Positions 1 through 8,680 of a stretch of 64,000 nucleotides of DNA are shown here, piece by piece (the stretch's first letter is position 1; the number at the start of each line of letters is the position of its first letter). The stretch comes from Cryobacterium sp. Y50 (lineage in GTDB: Bacteria > Actinomycetota > Actinomycetes > Actinomycetales > Microbacteriaceae): positions 1 to 64,000 of the forward strand of contig NZ_PJJM01000083.1 of assembly GCF_002929805.1 (NCBI RefSeq). The letters are read 5' to 3'. The notes below the pieces were generated by a model, which searched no databases, was not told where the DNA came from, and saw nothing but the letters and a program-made list of their open reading frames with translations. Both the position numbers and the translations under genes were made by a program.

Positions 1-116
1 TCAGCTCAGTCTTTGGGCGTCCAGTTCGCGACATGACTCATCATAACACTTAACCAATGAATTTACGACGCAAGACACTAGGGTCGGTTAGGACACCGCT
101 CGCGCGGGTGGTGGAA

Positions 117-1067
117 ATGGAATTCACCATGGACGATGCCGTCAATGACGATTGGTCCCTAGCACCCCCCGACCCGGACGGTCTCCATAGCCGGTGGGAA
201 AGGATGCTCTCAGACACTCACTTACCTTGGCGCGTCGACGAGATCACTGATTCCGACACATTCCAGGCGTCAACCCGCCGACGGTACCTCGCGGATCTGG
301 TGATCGTCGAATGCGAATGCGGACCGAGTACGGGCCACCGAGGACGCTACGAGATTGAGAACACAGACGACGAGTACTTGGTGGTCTTGATGACCCTAAG
401 CGGCTCAGAAGTCGTCTGCCAAGGCGACCGGGAAAGCCAACTTCATCGGGGAAGCATAGTCGTCTGGGATAGCACGCAGCCCGCGAAGTTCCGAGTCAAC
501 GAAACGCTCATAAAAAGGAGCCTCTTCGTCCCCAAGTCAGCACTCGGAGAATACGGAGCACGCGGGGAACTGAGCCACGGCGTCGTATTGGATTCGCAGT
601 CGCCTTCGGTGCAGCTTCTCCACGGGTACCTTCACTCACTCAGCCGGACAATTGACGGCCTCCCCCTCGCCTCCATACCGGCGACTCGAAACGCGACGAT
701 TGAGCTACTCGCGGCAACGCTCAATCCAGAGTCGATTCTCGGCTTGGGTACCGATTCCACACGCGTCCTGGCAGAACAGCACATCGACCGCAACCTCCGC
801 GACGTCAACCTAACGCCTCACTCTGTCGCGCAGGCAATCGGGGTATCCGTCCGCTCGCTCCACCGCTCATTCGGTAACAACGAAACGGTGTCAAGCCTCA
901 TTCGCACCCGCCGCCTTGCCCGTGCGCGCGACGAACTCGGTCGAGGCGACTCAATCGCGACCATCGCAACGAGATGGCGCTTCTCCGACGCGAGCCATTT
1001 CTCCCGACTTTTCAAGGCAATGTATGACATCACCCCGAGTGAATTCTCCGCAATGTCCTACCGCTGA
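117..1067 (+). CDS. AraC family transcriptional regulator
   Basis: A protein of 316 aa from the ATG at 117. The frame is open to an ATG at 57, but only 117 has a purine-rich stretch (GGTGGTGG) just upstream. The N-terminal two thirds look like an AraC-binding-like/cupin sensor domain (LVVLMTLSG, then GSIVVWDSTQPAKF). The last 100 residues are a double helix-turn-helix, with PHSVAQAIGVSVRSLHRSF as the first HTH and WRFSDASHFSRLFKAMYDITPSEF as the canonical second HTH. The layout resembles FeaR-type activators. No target gene lies in the window: the next gene is a transposase, so the regulated operon is probably to the left or was displaced by the insertion. Confidence 0.85.
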   Translation: MEFTMDDAVNDDWSLAPPDPDGLHSRWERMLSDTHLPWRVDEITDSDTFQASTRRRYLADLVIVECECGPSTGHRGRYEIENTDDEYLVVLMTLSGSEVVCQGDRESQLHRGSIVVWDSTQPAKFRVNETLIKRSLFVPKSALGEYGARGELSHGVVLDSQSPSVQLLHGYLHSLSRTIDGLPLASIPATRNATIELLAATLNPESILGLGTDSTRVLAEQHIDRNLRDVNLTPHSVAQAIGVSVRSLHRSFGNNETVSSLIRTRRLARARDELGRGDSIATIATRWRFSDASHFSRLFKAMYDITPSEFSAMSYR

Positions 1068-1200
1068 GTCAAACAACGGACCGTCTCGCCTGCCAGACCA
1101 AAGAATCCGAGCACGTGGATGCCTGGGTGAGCACGCACACGGCCATCACTGTTGGAAATGAGTCGAAGCGTCCCCGACATGGATCGATATTTTCCCTTGG

Positions 1201-1229
1201 CAAATGTCCCACAAGGTATGTGACATTTG
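1201..1229. repeat. 8-bp inverted repeat with 13-nt spacer
   Basis: CAAATGTC (1201-1208) and GACATTTG (1222-1229) are perfect inverted copies. They lie between the AraC gene and the IS3 element, inside the 190-bp gene-free stretch 1068-1257. The spacing of about two helical turns suits a dimeric regulator site, but no regulated gene can be assigned. Confidence 0.4.
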
Positions 1230-1324
1230 AGTTATGCAGGCAAGCCGCCGCCCTCTCTGTCAACCTTGTGTAAGGCACCGGGATCGTCCCGAATAGTGTT
1301 GTAGAAGGCGGGGAAGGAGTTCCC

Positions 1325-1761
1325 TTGACGAACACCGTAATGACAGAGTCCAGCTCGACGGGGCAGGCTGTAGGGATGGAAGATGTTCCCGATCCCCAAG
1401 TCCCTGAGCGCCCGAAGCGGCGGACCTACACAGCCAAGTACAAACGCGACATTCTCACCGAGTATGATCGCCTCGGTCGGCAGGAGCGCGGCGCGCTGCT
1501 TCGCCGTGAAAAGCTCTCACCTCCTTGGTCAGTGCATGGCGTGACCAGCGCGATAAGGGCGTTTTAGAGGCCTTGGCACGGCCGGTCAGCGCGCCGCCGG
1601 CCAGTGCTGTGGAGAAGGACGCCGCCCGGCTGCGGAAGGAGAATCTGCGCTTGTCGGGCGAGTTGGATACGGCGAGGCAGGTGATCGCTATCCAGGGAAC
1701 ACTCTCGGCTCTGTTGGATCAGCTCTCGACCAACAGCAGCGCGACGAGCACCGAGAAATAA
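1325..1761 (+). pseudogene. IS3-family transposase OrfA, frameshifted
   Basis: The gene starts at TTG 1325, with AAGGAG eight bases upstream. The first frame (RRTYTAKYKRDILTEYDRL) is the OrfA helix-turn-helix start and ends at a stop at 1567. From about 1525 the expected continuation, SLVSAWRDQRDKGVLEAL and the zipper-like LRKENLRLSGELDTARQVI, is read in the next frame to TAA 1761. One or a few bases were therefore gained or lost around 1515-1530. At the 3' end the GAGAAATAA context overlaps the OrfB frame and fits the programmed -1 frameshift by which IS3 elements make the OrfAB fusion. Confidence 0.8.
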
Positions 1762-1820
1762 TCGACGTCACCATCACCGCCCTTGTCGCGCTCATCGGCA
1801 CGAGGGACGCGTGCCAGGCC

Positions 1821-2786
1821 GTGGGCCGGTCCCGGGCGACGCACTACCGCCGCCATCCCCGCGCGCCACGGCCGCCTTCAGCGCTTCGACCGCGGCCGAA
1901 ACCGACCAAGCAGCCACGGGCACTGACCGAGCTGGAACGTGCTGCCGTGCTCAAGGTGCTGCGCTCGAGTCGGTTCGTGGACAAAGCACCGGCAGAGATC
2001 CAGGCGATCCTCCTCGACGAGGGCACCTACCTCTGCTCGGTGGCGACGATGTATCGCCTGCTCCGCGCCCACGGCGAGACCGGTGAACGTCGTGCCCAGG
2101 CCGAACACCCCGCCCGCGTCAAGCCCGAACTCATCGCCACCGGCCCCAATATGACCTGGTCGTGGGACATATCGAAAATCAAGGGCCCAGCCACATGGTC
2201 GTACTTCCATCTCTACACGATTATCGACATTTACTCTCGGTACGTCGTCGGCTGGATGGTCGCGACCCGGGAGTGCGCCGAACTGGCTGAGCGGCTCCTG
2301 TTCGACACGATCGAGAAGCAGAACATTCGTCGAGATCAGCTGACGATCCACTCCGACAACGGCTCCTCGATGGCATCGAAACCTGTCGCGTTCCTGCTCG
2401 CTGACTTGGGCGTGACCAAGTCACACTCCCGCCCACATACGAGTAACGACAATCCCTTCAGCGAGTCGCATTTCACAATTCTGAAGTACCGCCCCGAGTT
2501 CCCCGACCGGTTCTACAGCCTCGCCGAGGCACGCTCATTCTGCACCGAATTCTACGACTGGTACAACCACGAGCATCGTCATTCGGGTATCGGAATGCAT
2601 ACCCCGTTCAACGTTCACCACGGCCGCGCACCCGCCATCCAGCACGCCCGCGCTCGCGTGCTCACAACGGCCTATGCCGAGCATCCCGAACGTTTCGTGC
2701 GGCATCACCCGCAGCCACCCACGTTCCCGACAACGTCGTGGATCAACGAACCCGCGAAGGAAGGAACGAACTCAATGACCGGCTAA
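1821..2786 (+). CDS. IS3-family transposase OrfB (DDE)
   Basis: The integrase-like catalytic subunit of the IS3 element. The frame is open back to 1758, and the conserved text starts before the GTG used here (VTITALVALIG), as expected when OrfB is reached by -1 frameshifting from OrfA. The acidic triad is visible: D in TWSWDISKIKGP, D in IHSDNGS, and E in NPFSESHFTILKYRPEFP, with the family spacing of about 35 residues between the last two. The C-terminus (YNHEHRHSGIGMHTP) is also typical. OrfB appears intact, while its OrfA partner is frameshifted. Confidence 0.9.
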   Translation: MGRSRATHYRRHPRAPRPPSALRPRPKPTKQPRALTELERAAVLKVLRSSRFVDKAPAEIQAILLDEGTYLCSVATMYRLLRAHGETGERRAQAEHPARVKPELIATGPNMTWSWDISKIKGPATWSYFHLYTIIDIYSRYVVGWMVATRECAELAERLLFDTIEKQNIRRDQLTIHSDNGSSMASKPVAFLLADLGVTKSHSRPHTSNDNPFSESHFTILKYRPEFPDRFYSLAEARSFCTEFYDWYNHEHRHSGIGMHTPFNVHHGRAPAIQHARARVLTTAYAEHPERFVRHHPQPPTFPTTSWINEPAKEGTNSMTG

Positions 2787-2811
2787 AGAAACTGACTCAT
2801 AAAGGTTGACA

Positions 2812-2970
2812 TCTTCCGCAGCGCTTCCGGCACGACCCGCAACGGTTCCGCATAAACGCCGTGGGACGCACCGAAGCGACCAGAACGCCCGTCTTCACGT
2901 CGAGATCCACCGCCTCGACGATGGTTTTGTCGACTCCGAGCAGAGCTCCCCATAGTGTTGAGTTTTGCAC
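2812..2970 (-). pseudogene. ISL3-family transposase, N-terminal remnant
   Basis: Reading leftward from GTG 2970 gives about 53 codons beginning MQNSTLWGALLGVDKTIVE, continuing LVASVRP and ending in the zinc-ribbon-like CGSCRKRCGR. This is the start of an ISL3-family transposase. The frame stops abruptly at the right end of the IS3 element (2811), and no continuation is found on the other side (before 1258). It is therefore a truncated remnant, not a gene split by simple insertion. Confidence 0.7.
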
Positions 2971-3110
2971 GCCGTTTTCTCGTCCCTGTGTTTCTTACCG
3001 TTGTCAGTTAGAAACCTAGACGGAGTGCGGCGTGCACTCGTTAAGGCGCTCGGAAACGACCCACGGTTACGTCAAGAGAACCCCATTTTCGGTTGGCGTT
3101 AACAGCAGCA

Positions 3111-3605
3111 TTACTCACGGATGGCCGCAGGGTGGGTCGCGGCAAACCAGAGAAGGCAGTCGACGAGCTCCGACGGGGTGAGCGTCTCCGGGGCAGGGAA
3201 CGACGGGACACTGGGAGATTTTGGTGGCAGAGAGATTCTCGGTATTGCGGAAATAGTGTTCGCTGCGTGATCCGTGGGACGGCGAGGACCGCACGCCGGA
3301 ATTCCCGAGATGTCCAAATCCGCGGGCTGGATGTCCACGCGCATAATCACCTGAACCGCAGTAGCCGACACCCTGGAAAAATCGACGGCTCCCACAACGG
3401 TTAGCGCCGCATCCTCGATCGAGGCACAAACTGTCTGCTTGCCCGTTGTTCCACTCACGACCCATGAGTCACCAAATACTGCGACGCGGAAGCGTGGGGC
3501 ACAGCGTGACGAGAGCTCACGGGTAACCTGTGCTTTGATGCCCCGAAGGGTGACGTGACGACTCAGGGGGGAGATCAAGATACCTCCGGGGCATCCTCCG
3601 CACAT
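3111..3605 (-). CDS. hypothetical protein, last gene of catabolic operon
   Basis: A protein of 164 aa that I do not recognise. A good ribosome site (GAAAGG) precedes the ATG at 3605, and the gene starts 27 bp after the end of the upstream SDR gene on the same strand, so co-transcription is likely. The first 100 residues look structured (FRVAVFGDSWVVSG, AVQVIMRVDIQPADLD), while the last 60 are proline-rich. No signal peptide or membrane helix is visible. A competing ORF in another minus frame (3115-3465) and the odd C-terminus leave open a frameshift in the distal half. Confidence 0.45.
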   Translation of the reverse strand: MCGGCPGGILISPLSRHVTLRGIKAQVTRELSSRCAPRFRVAVFGDSWVVSGTTGKQTVCASIEDAALTVVGAVDFSRVSATAVQVIMRVDIQPADLDISGIPACGPRRPTDHAANTISAIPRISLPPKSPSVPSFPAPETLTPSELVDCLLWFAATHPAAIRE

Positions 3606-3632
3606 GTCTGTTACCTTTCGCCCGTCCCGCAG

Positions 3633-4418
3633 TTATGGCATCACGTCGCCGCTGTTAGGTCCAAGCGTCTGGCCCGTGTAGAGGTTACCGCCAGGGTCGC
3701 TCGCGAGTAGCAAAGCGGTTGGGGCGACTTCGTTGGCATAGCCGAATCGGCCAATGGGGAGCTCCGCCTGCTTGGCGGTTTTCCAATCGTCAGAGAGGCC
3801 GTCAATAAGCGGTGTAAAAATGGGCCCCGGGGCGATGACGTTAGCGAGCACACCGTGTGGCGCGAGCTCAAGTGCGAGAGATTTAGTGAATCCGATCACA
3901 CCCGCCTTCGCCGCGGCGTAATGCGCGAGCCCAATCCCACCCTTGAGACCGAGCTGCGACGCGATGTTAATGATTCGGCCGCCAGTGCCAGCAGCCACCA
4001 TCTCCGGTGCCGCCCAGCGACAAGCGGTGAAGATTCCCTTGAGATCGACCGCTATCGTGCGATCAAAGGTCTCCTCCGACATTTCGAGCAGGGGCGTCTC
4101 GTCGAGAACGCCCGCGCTGTTGACGAGGATATTGATGCCGCCGTGCCTCGCGACCACTGCATTCATGACTTGACGAACAGCGTCGGAGTCGGTCACGTCC
4201 ACGGCGTGCGCCGAGACAGTGGCGCCCGCCTGTTCGCAAAGCGCGACGCTTGCGCTGAGGCGCTCACGTGAGAGGTCGAGCAGGGCTAGGGTGGCGCCCT
4301 CGGTGGCATAGAGCGCGGCGATGGCCTGGCCGATGCCGCTCGCGGCTCCAGTGATCACGGCTACTTTTCCGGCGAGCTGGCCTGCTCCAGCATTCGAGCC
4401 AGTCATCAGCTGGGCCAC
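3633..4418 (-). CDS. SDR family NAD(P)-dependent oxidoreductase
   Basis: A classical short-chain dehydrogenase of 261 aa. It has TGAASGIGQ (23-31) for the dinucleotide, NSAG (100-103), Ser154, and the YAAAK catalytic pair Tyr167/Lys171. The acidic residue at the end of the second strand (LLDLS) suggests NAD preference. Its start overlaps the end of the preceding SDR gene by 13 bp, so the two are translationally coupled. The substrate is unknown; the setting suggests oxidation or reduction of a hydroxy/keto intermediate from the compound handled by the operon's hydrolases and transporter. Confidence 0.9.
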   Translation of the reverse strand: MAQLMTGSNAGAGQLAGKVAVITGAASGIGQAIAALYATEGATLALLDLSRERLSASVALCEQAGATVSAHAVDVTDSDAVRQVMNAVVARHGGINILVNSAGVLDETPLLEMSEETFDRTIAVDLKGIFTACRWAAPEMVAAGTGGRIINIASQLGLKGGIGLAHYAAAKAGVIGFTKSLALELAPHGVLANVIAPGPIFTPLIDGLSDDWKTAKQAELPIGRFGYANEVAPTALLLASDPGGNLYTGQTLGPNSGDVMP

Positions 4419-5191
4419 CTAATCGTGAGGCCGCCGTCGACGATGATCTCTTGACCGGTGATGTAGGCGGAATCGTCACTCGTGAGGAAGCGGAGCACGC
4501 GGGCCGCCTCGTCCACGTTGCCAACCCGGCCAAGCGGAATTCCAGCTCCTGCGGCGTCCAGTCCCGCTTTGCCCAGAGAGTTCTTGGCATCGAGCGACTG
4601 AGGGCTCTCAATGAGGCCCGGAATAACTGCGTTCACCCGGATTCCCTGCGGTGCGAGCTCGACAGCAAGTGAACGGCAGAGCCCCAGCAGGCCCGACTTG
4701 GCGGCCGCGTAGTGCGAGTGCTCAGCCCAGCCGTAGACGCCCCCAGCGATCGACGAGGTGGCGACCATCGCGCCGCCCTCGGTCATCCGAGCTGAACACG
4801 AGCGAAAGACCCGCATGACGCCGGAGAGATCAACGGCCATCATGTCGTCCCACGCCGTATCGGTCATCTCGGCGAGGGGCGTGCGTCGAAGGACGCCCGC
4901 CGCGGCGACCGCGATGTCGAGCCTGCCAAACGTATCAACAGCTGCCTGAGCGAGTTTTTCAGTCTGCTGGTAGTCCCGCACATCGACGGGAACTGTGATG
5001 CAGCGACCGCCGGAGGCCGCCACCAGCTCCTCGGTCTGGGTCTGCGAGTGCGGATCGCCGGCGAAGTAACCGATCACGCTGTGCGTGCCCGCCCTGGCGT
5101 AGGCTATGGCGAGGGCCTGTCCGATGCCGCTAGCGCCGCCGGAAATGACGGCTACCTTACCTTCGAGATTATCGTCGCGCTGGACGCTCAT
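4406..5191 (-). CDS. SDR family oxidoreductase
   Basis: A second classical SDR, 261 aa from the ATG at 5191. Upstream in-frame starts exist, but this ATG overlaps the MFS stop as ATGA (5188-5191), which fixes it. It has SGGASGIGQ near residues 17-25, AAAG in place of NNAG, an active-site HYAAAK, and the C-terminal ITGQEIIVDGG that closes most SDRs. It differs clearly from its downstream SDR neighbour, so the pair is not a recent duplication. The two may catalyse successive steps or form one complex. Confidence 0.9.
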   Translation of the reverse strand: MSVQRDDNLEGKVAVISGGASGIGQALAIAYARAGTHSVIGYFAGDPHSQTQTEELVAASGGRCITVPVDVRDYQQTEKLAQAAVDTFGRLDIAVAAAGVLRRTPLAEMTDTAWDDMMAVDLSGVMRVFRSCSARMTEGGAMVATSSIAGGVYGWAEHSHYAAAKSGLLGLCRSLAVELAPQGIRVNAVIPGLIESPQSLDAKNSLGKAGLDAAGAGIPLGRVGNVDEAARVLRFLTSDDSAYITGQEIIVDGGLTIRWPS

Positions 5192-6567
5192 GCTGTGTGC
5201 CCCATTTGCTTCTTGTGGTCGCCCATCCGGTTGGTTGTGCGCGTGCCGAGCATGCATAGCCCGGAGAGAAAGAGACCCAGCGAGCCAGTAAAGAACGCGG
5301 CCCACATCATGTCGACACCCGCGATCAGGAACGCACCGAGGAAGAACGAACCGGCGATACCGCCGACGGGGGCCATGACGTGGGCAACGTTGGTACCCAT
5401 ACCGCGCACGTGGGCCGGGAACGACTCACCCATGTGGAAGAGCAGTGCGGCGTACGGTCCGGTGAGGAAAAACAGGGTGATGGCGTAAAACGTGATAACG
5501 AATGCGGCATCGTTCGGCCCGAAGAGCATGACCATGGATGACACCCCGCCGAGCATCCAGCCGATGGTGACCGTGAGCTTGCGGCCGAGTCGGTCACCGA
5601 CCCAGCCATGCGCAAGGTAGCCGAGGAACGCCACCGCGTTGGCCGCCACTAGGATGAGCAGTGCATTGTCGAACGTAACGGCCTTCGCCTCGATGAGCAC
5701 CGTCGTGCCGAGCACCGAGAACACTTGGATAGCAACCCAGTTGAAGAACCATGCAAGCGACAGGCTGATGGTATTCATCCGCAGGTCCTTGGTGAAAACA
5801 TCCTTGAGACCCGTCTTGTAGTGGCTGGCATCCTCAAGCTCATGCTCGGCAGCGAGCGATTTGGCGCCCTCGATGTCACCAGTTTCACGGCGCCGGCGCA
5901 CCTCTTTCATCGCGGCGAAAGTCGGTGACTCCGGGAGTCGAGAAGCAAGGGCAACCACGATTAGCGATAGGACGGCGGCAAATAAAAAACTCCAGCGCCA
6001 TCCGATTAGGGGGAGCAAAATGGCCGAGAGGCCCGCTGACAGCAGTGCACCAACCGGCCAACCGGACTGTACGAGGCTGAACATAAAGCCGCGGCTTTTG
6101 ACTTTCTTGTAGATTTCGTTGAGATACACGGCATTGACAACCTCCTCTGACATCGAGAAGCCCGAAAAGGCGCGAACGATAATGAGGCTCACAACCCCAA
6201 TGACCAGCCCCGTTAGACCGGACGCAACCGCGCCACCGATCATCAGGATGATGAGTGCTCGCTTGCGACCCAGGCGGTCCAGAATGGTGCCGACAGCGAG
6301 CGAGACAATAAACACGCCCACTGTGGCAAACGTGTTGATCATGGTGGCTTGTCCGGCATCCCAGCCGAAGTCCGCGGCGATCACCGGGAGCAAGGTTCCA
6401 AACAGGGTGTAGTCATACACCGAGGCGACCCACGCAATGAAGCAGATGATCGAGACGTGGGTGACGGTCTTCTTCGTGATGGGCACGTCCCAGGGGGCTA
6501 TCGGCTGGTTCTTCGCCGGGGATTTAGACTGTTTTTGGGCGTCTGTAATCTCGCGAGATGTGGTCAT
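5188..6567 (-). CDS. MFS transporter (organic acid/H+ symporter type)
   Basis: A 12-helix major facilitator of 459 aa with a hydrophilic N-terminus of about 35 residues. YDYTLFG in helix 1 (51-57) and the loop motif DRLGRKRA (97-104), repeated as GDRLGRK in the second half, fit the aromatic-acid/metabolite:H+ symporter and sugar-porter groups. A long charged loop (RRRRETGDIEGAKSLAAEHE) separates the halves. It lies within the operon between the deacetylase and SDR genes and is probably the uptake route for the operon's substrate. Confidence 0.88.
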   Translation of the reverse strand: MTTSREITDAQKQSKSPAKNQPIAPWDVPITKKTVTHVSIICFIAWVASVYDYTLFGTLLPVIAADFGWDAGQATMINTFATVGVFIVSLAVGTILDRLGRKRALIILMIGGAVASGLTGLVIGVVSLIIVRAFSGFSMSEEVVNAVYLNEIYKKVKSRGFMFSLVQSGWPVGALLSAGLSAILLPLIGWRWSFLFAAVLSLIVVALASRLPESPTFAAMKEVRRRRETGDIEGAKSLAAEHELEDASHYKTGLKDVFTKDLRMNTISLSLAWFFNWVAIQVFSVLGTTVLIEAKAVTFDNALLILVAANAVAFLGYLAHGWVGDRLGRKLTVTIGWMLGGVSSMVMLFGPNDAAFVITFYAITLFFLTGPYAALLFHMGESFPAHVRGMGTNVAHVMAPVGGIAGSFFLGAFLIAGVDMMWAAFFTGSLGLFLSGLCMLGTRTTNRMGDHKKQMGHTA

Positions 6568-6605
6568 GAGATAGGTTTCCTTTCCTTGCAGTGGGGAGGC
6601 GGCGC

Positions 6606-7484
6606 TTAGCGCGGGAACCTCTGGTCGAAATCGCGGGCGATGTCTTTCATGGTGGCGAATTCCACACCATCATGGCTGCTCATGTACTCGATCAGACGCT
6701 CGATCATGAGGAGGTTCTGAGGACGTCCTGAGACATCGGGGTGAATCGTGATGGGAAAGACGGCATAGTCCATCTCGCGATAGACCCAGTCAAACTGGTC
6801 CTTCCACATCTGTTCGATGTCGCGCGGGCTCACGAAGCCATGACTATTAGCCGACCCCTTGATGAACATCATGGGAGGCAGGTCATCGAGGTACCAGTTG
6901 GCGGGGATCTCGATGAGTTCGGTCTCGTCACCGCGCACGAGGGGTTTCATCCAGTCGGTGGCCCGGGGAGCGGTGTAGTCAATCTTGGTCCAGCTATCGC
7001 CCACGCGTACGCGGTAGGGCGTGAAGTCGTTGTGCATGAGGGAGTGGTCGTAGAGGAAGCCGCGCTCAAGCAATATCTCGTTGGTAACGGTGGAGAATTC
7101 CCACCACGGGGCCACATACCCTTCGGGGCGAACGCCCGTTTTGCTCACAAACAGGTCGAGGCAGTGGTCGAGCACGTCGGTCTCCTGTTCGCGGGTCATG
7201 GCGAGGGGGTTCTCGTGGCTGTAACCGTGCACACCCACCTCGTGCCCTGCAGCGACGGTTGCATCGAATTGCTCAGGGAAAGTCTCGATGGAGTGGCCCG
7301 GCCAGAACCAGGTGGTGGCCAGGTCGCGGTCGGTCATCAGCTTAAGTAGGCGCGGTACGCCGACTTCGCCGGCAAAGAGCCCCCGCGAGATGTCACCGGG
7401 TGAGTCTTCTCCGCCGTAGGAACCGAGCCAGCCTCCAACGGCATCGACATCGATTCCGATGCTGACATAAATCTTCTTTGACAT
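6606..7484 (-). CDS. polysaccharide deacetylase family hydrolase (PgdA/cyclic imidase-like)
   Basis: A protein of 292 aa with a GGAG ribosome site before the ATG. NodB-type metal site: Asp12/Asp14 in [12 protein letters not shown], and His86/His90 in HGYSHENP. The block [15 protein letters not shown] followed by [10 protein letters not shown] and YVAPWWEFS is characteristic of the branch that holds Helicobacter PgdA and bacterial cyclic-imide hydrolase (imidase), not the secreted chitin deacetylases. No signal peptide is seen, so a cytoplasmic small-molecule role (imide or amide ring opening) fits better than cell-wall editing. Its neighbours, an asparaginase-type amidase and a transporter, support this; the substrate itself is inferred. 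Confidence 0.85.
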   Translation of the reverse strand: MSKKIYVSIGIDVDAVGGWLGSYGGEDSPGDISRGLFAGEVGVPRLLKLMTDRDLATTWFWPGHSIETFPEQFDATVAAGHEVGVHGYSHENPLAMTREQETDVLDHCLDLFVSKTGVRPEGYVAPWWEFSTVTNEILLERGFLYDHSLMHNDFTPYRVRVGDSWTKIDYTAPRATDWMKPLVRGDETELIEIPANWYLDDLPPMMFIKGSANSHGFVSPRDIEQMWKDQFDWVYREMDYAVFPITIHPDVSGRPQNLLMIERLIEYMSSHDGVEFATMKDIARDFDQRFPR

Positions 7485-7535
7485 ATTGACTCCGATTGTC
7501 GCGATAGGTGCGGTGAGTTTTTTTGAGTTGGTTTA

Positions 7536-8492
7536 TTACCGGTGCAGAGTGAAACGTGCGGCGAAGTCTGCTCCGGTGTGACCCTGTGAGACCAGCAGCG
7601 CGGTAAGAATTCGCGACTGGTAAGGATTAAGATGGCCCGAAGGGATAGCCCCTGCTGCGACCAGGTCGATACCTCCGCCGTTCCCATATGTCGGTACGAC
7701 AGGCCCCCAAGGCACTCGGGAAGACAGCACGATGGGTTGGTCTGAGGTGTGAACCACCTCGGCGAAACCTGGGCCGGCGTTGCCGACGCCTGTTCCCGAG
7801 ATAACCACGGCAGCAGCGCGCTCAAGAGCAGCTGTGAGAAGCACCGATTCAGCGCCCGGGTAGATACTCACGATGTCCACCACCGTGCCGTCGAATGACT
7901 CGGCGGGAAGATCGAGCGGGCTGCGGTGCAGCGTGGACGCAGTTGGCACGAGGCGCGCGCCAGCAAAGTGGGCCACCTCGGTACCACCGGTGAAGGGTGA
8001 CACCGCAACGGTGTGGCTCTTGCGGGCACCGCGTGCCGTACGCACGGAACCGCTGAACGAGATGAGCGCCCCGAGGTCGCGCATTCTTGGATCGGCGGCA
8101 ACAGCGATGGCTTCAGCAATATTGCCGGGGCCGTCGGGAGCGTCGGAGTCTGCCGTGCGCTGCGCGCCCGTAATCACAACCGGTTTTGACGAGTTGTGCA
8201 CGAGGTCGAGCAGGAAAGCAGTCTCCTCGAGAGTATCGGTTCCGTGCGTGACAACGATGCCGTCAACATCCGGTTCGTTCGCGGCCGCCGCCACACCCTC
8301 CGCGATCAGGCGCAGGTCCTTGAGCGTGAGTTGATAGCTGCCGAGGGTAACGATATCGCGCCACGAAACGGCGTGTTCGCCGCCAAGCTCTGCGACGAGT
8401 TCAGCTGCGCTGGCCTCGACAACCACGCCCGCGGCCCCGTGCGACCGGGATGCGATGGTACCGCCTGTGCCAAGAACTGCAATGTGTGCCAC
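7536..8492 (-). CDS. asparaginase family amidohydrolase
   Basis: A protein of 318 aa from GTG 8492, chosen because GAGGGAG lies upstream and the homologous text (AHIAVLGTGGTIAS) begins here; the frame is open to 8570. The nucleophile is Thr12 in GTGGTIAS, and the second signature VTHGTDT lies at 82-87. No signal peptide is seen, so it is a cytoplasmic type I-like enzyme. It is the first gene of the leftward operon, 51 bp before the deacetylase. In this setting it may hydrolyse a half-amide made by the imidase-like enzyme and not asparagine; that is inference. Confidence 0.88.
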   Translation of the reverse strand: MAHIAVLGTGGTIASRSHGAAGVVVEASAAELVAELGGEHAVSWRDIVTLGSYQLTLKDLRLIAEGVAAAANEPDVDGIVVTHGTDTLEETAFLLDLVHNSSKPVVITGAQRTADSDAPDGPGNIAEAIAVAADPRMRDLGALISFSGSVRTARGARKSHTVAVSPFTGGTEVAHFAGARLVPTASTLHRSPLDLPAESFDGTVVDIVSIYPGAESVLLTAALERAAAVVISGTGVGNAGPGFAEVVHTSDQPIVLSSRVPWGPVVPTYGNGGGIDLVAAGAIPSGHLNPYQSRILTALLVSQGHTGADFAARFTLHR

Positions 8493-8567
8493 TTCGCTGC
8501 TACTCCCTCGTAACCAGACATAATTCGGCCAGGCAATTATGCCTAGCCCACCAGTTGAGCATCTACA

Positions 8568-8606
8568 CAAACGTATGCCGCAAACGTATGCCGCAAACGT
8601 ATGCCC
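8568..8606. promoter_or_regulatory. triple 13-bp direct repeat, likely LacI-type operators
   Basis: CAAACGTATGCC(G/C) occurs three times head to tail (8568-8580, 8581-8593, 8594-8606) between the divergent asparaginase and lacI-type genes. Each unit contains GCAAACGTATGC or its close equivalent, a near-palindrome centred on ACGT, the form expected of LacI-family operators with a central CG. The 13-bp period puts neighbouring sites on roughly opposite faces of the helix. Confidence 0.7.
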
Positions 8607-8680
8607 AATGGTGTGTTGATACTATTGCAGGTGATGACGTTCACGCAACTACCCTCACCGCAGAGAATCGGAGCTTCACT

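Larger units (their letters stand above)
1258..2811 (+). mobile_element. IS3-family insertion sequence
   Basis: The element has IS3 architecture: OrfA with leucine-rich coiled coil, then OrfB in the -1 frame. Its ends look defined by TGTCAACCTT at 1258-1267 and the inverted copy AAGGTTGACA at 2802-2811, both with the IS3-typical terminal TG/CA. I see no convincing 3-4 bp target duplication. The right end abuts a truncated ISL3 transposase gene, so the copy probably inserted into, or deleted part of, an older element. OrfA carries a frameshift near 1525, so this copy is probably not autonomous. Confidence 0.8.

Noticed and set aside
8568..8606. Tandem repeats as a CRISPR array
   Set aside because: Units are 13 bp with no spacers, and no cas gene is nearby; they fit operators better.
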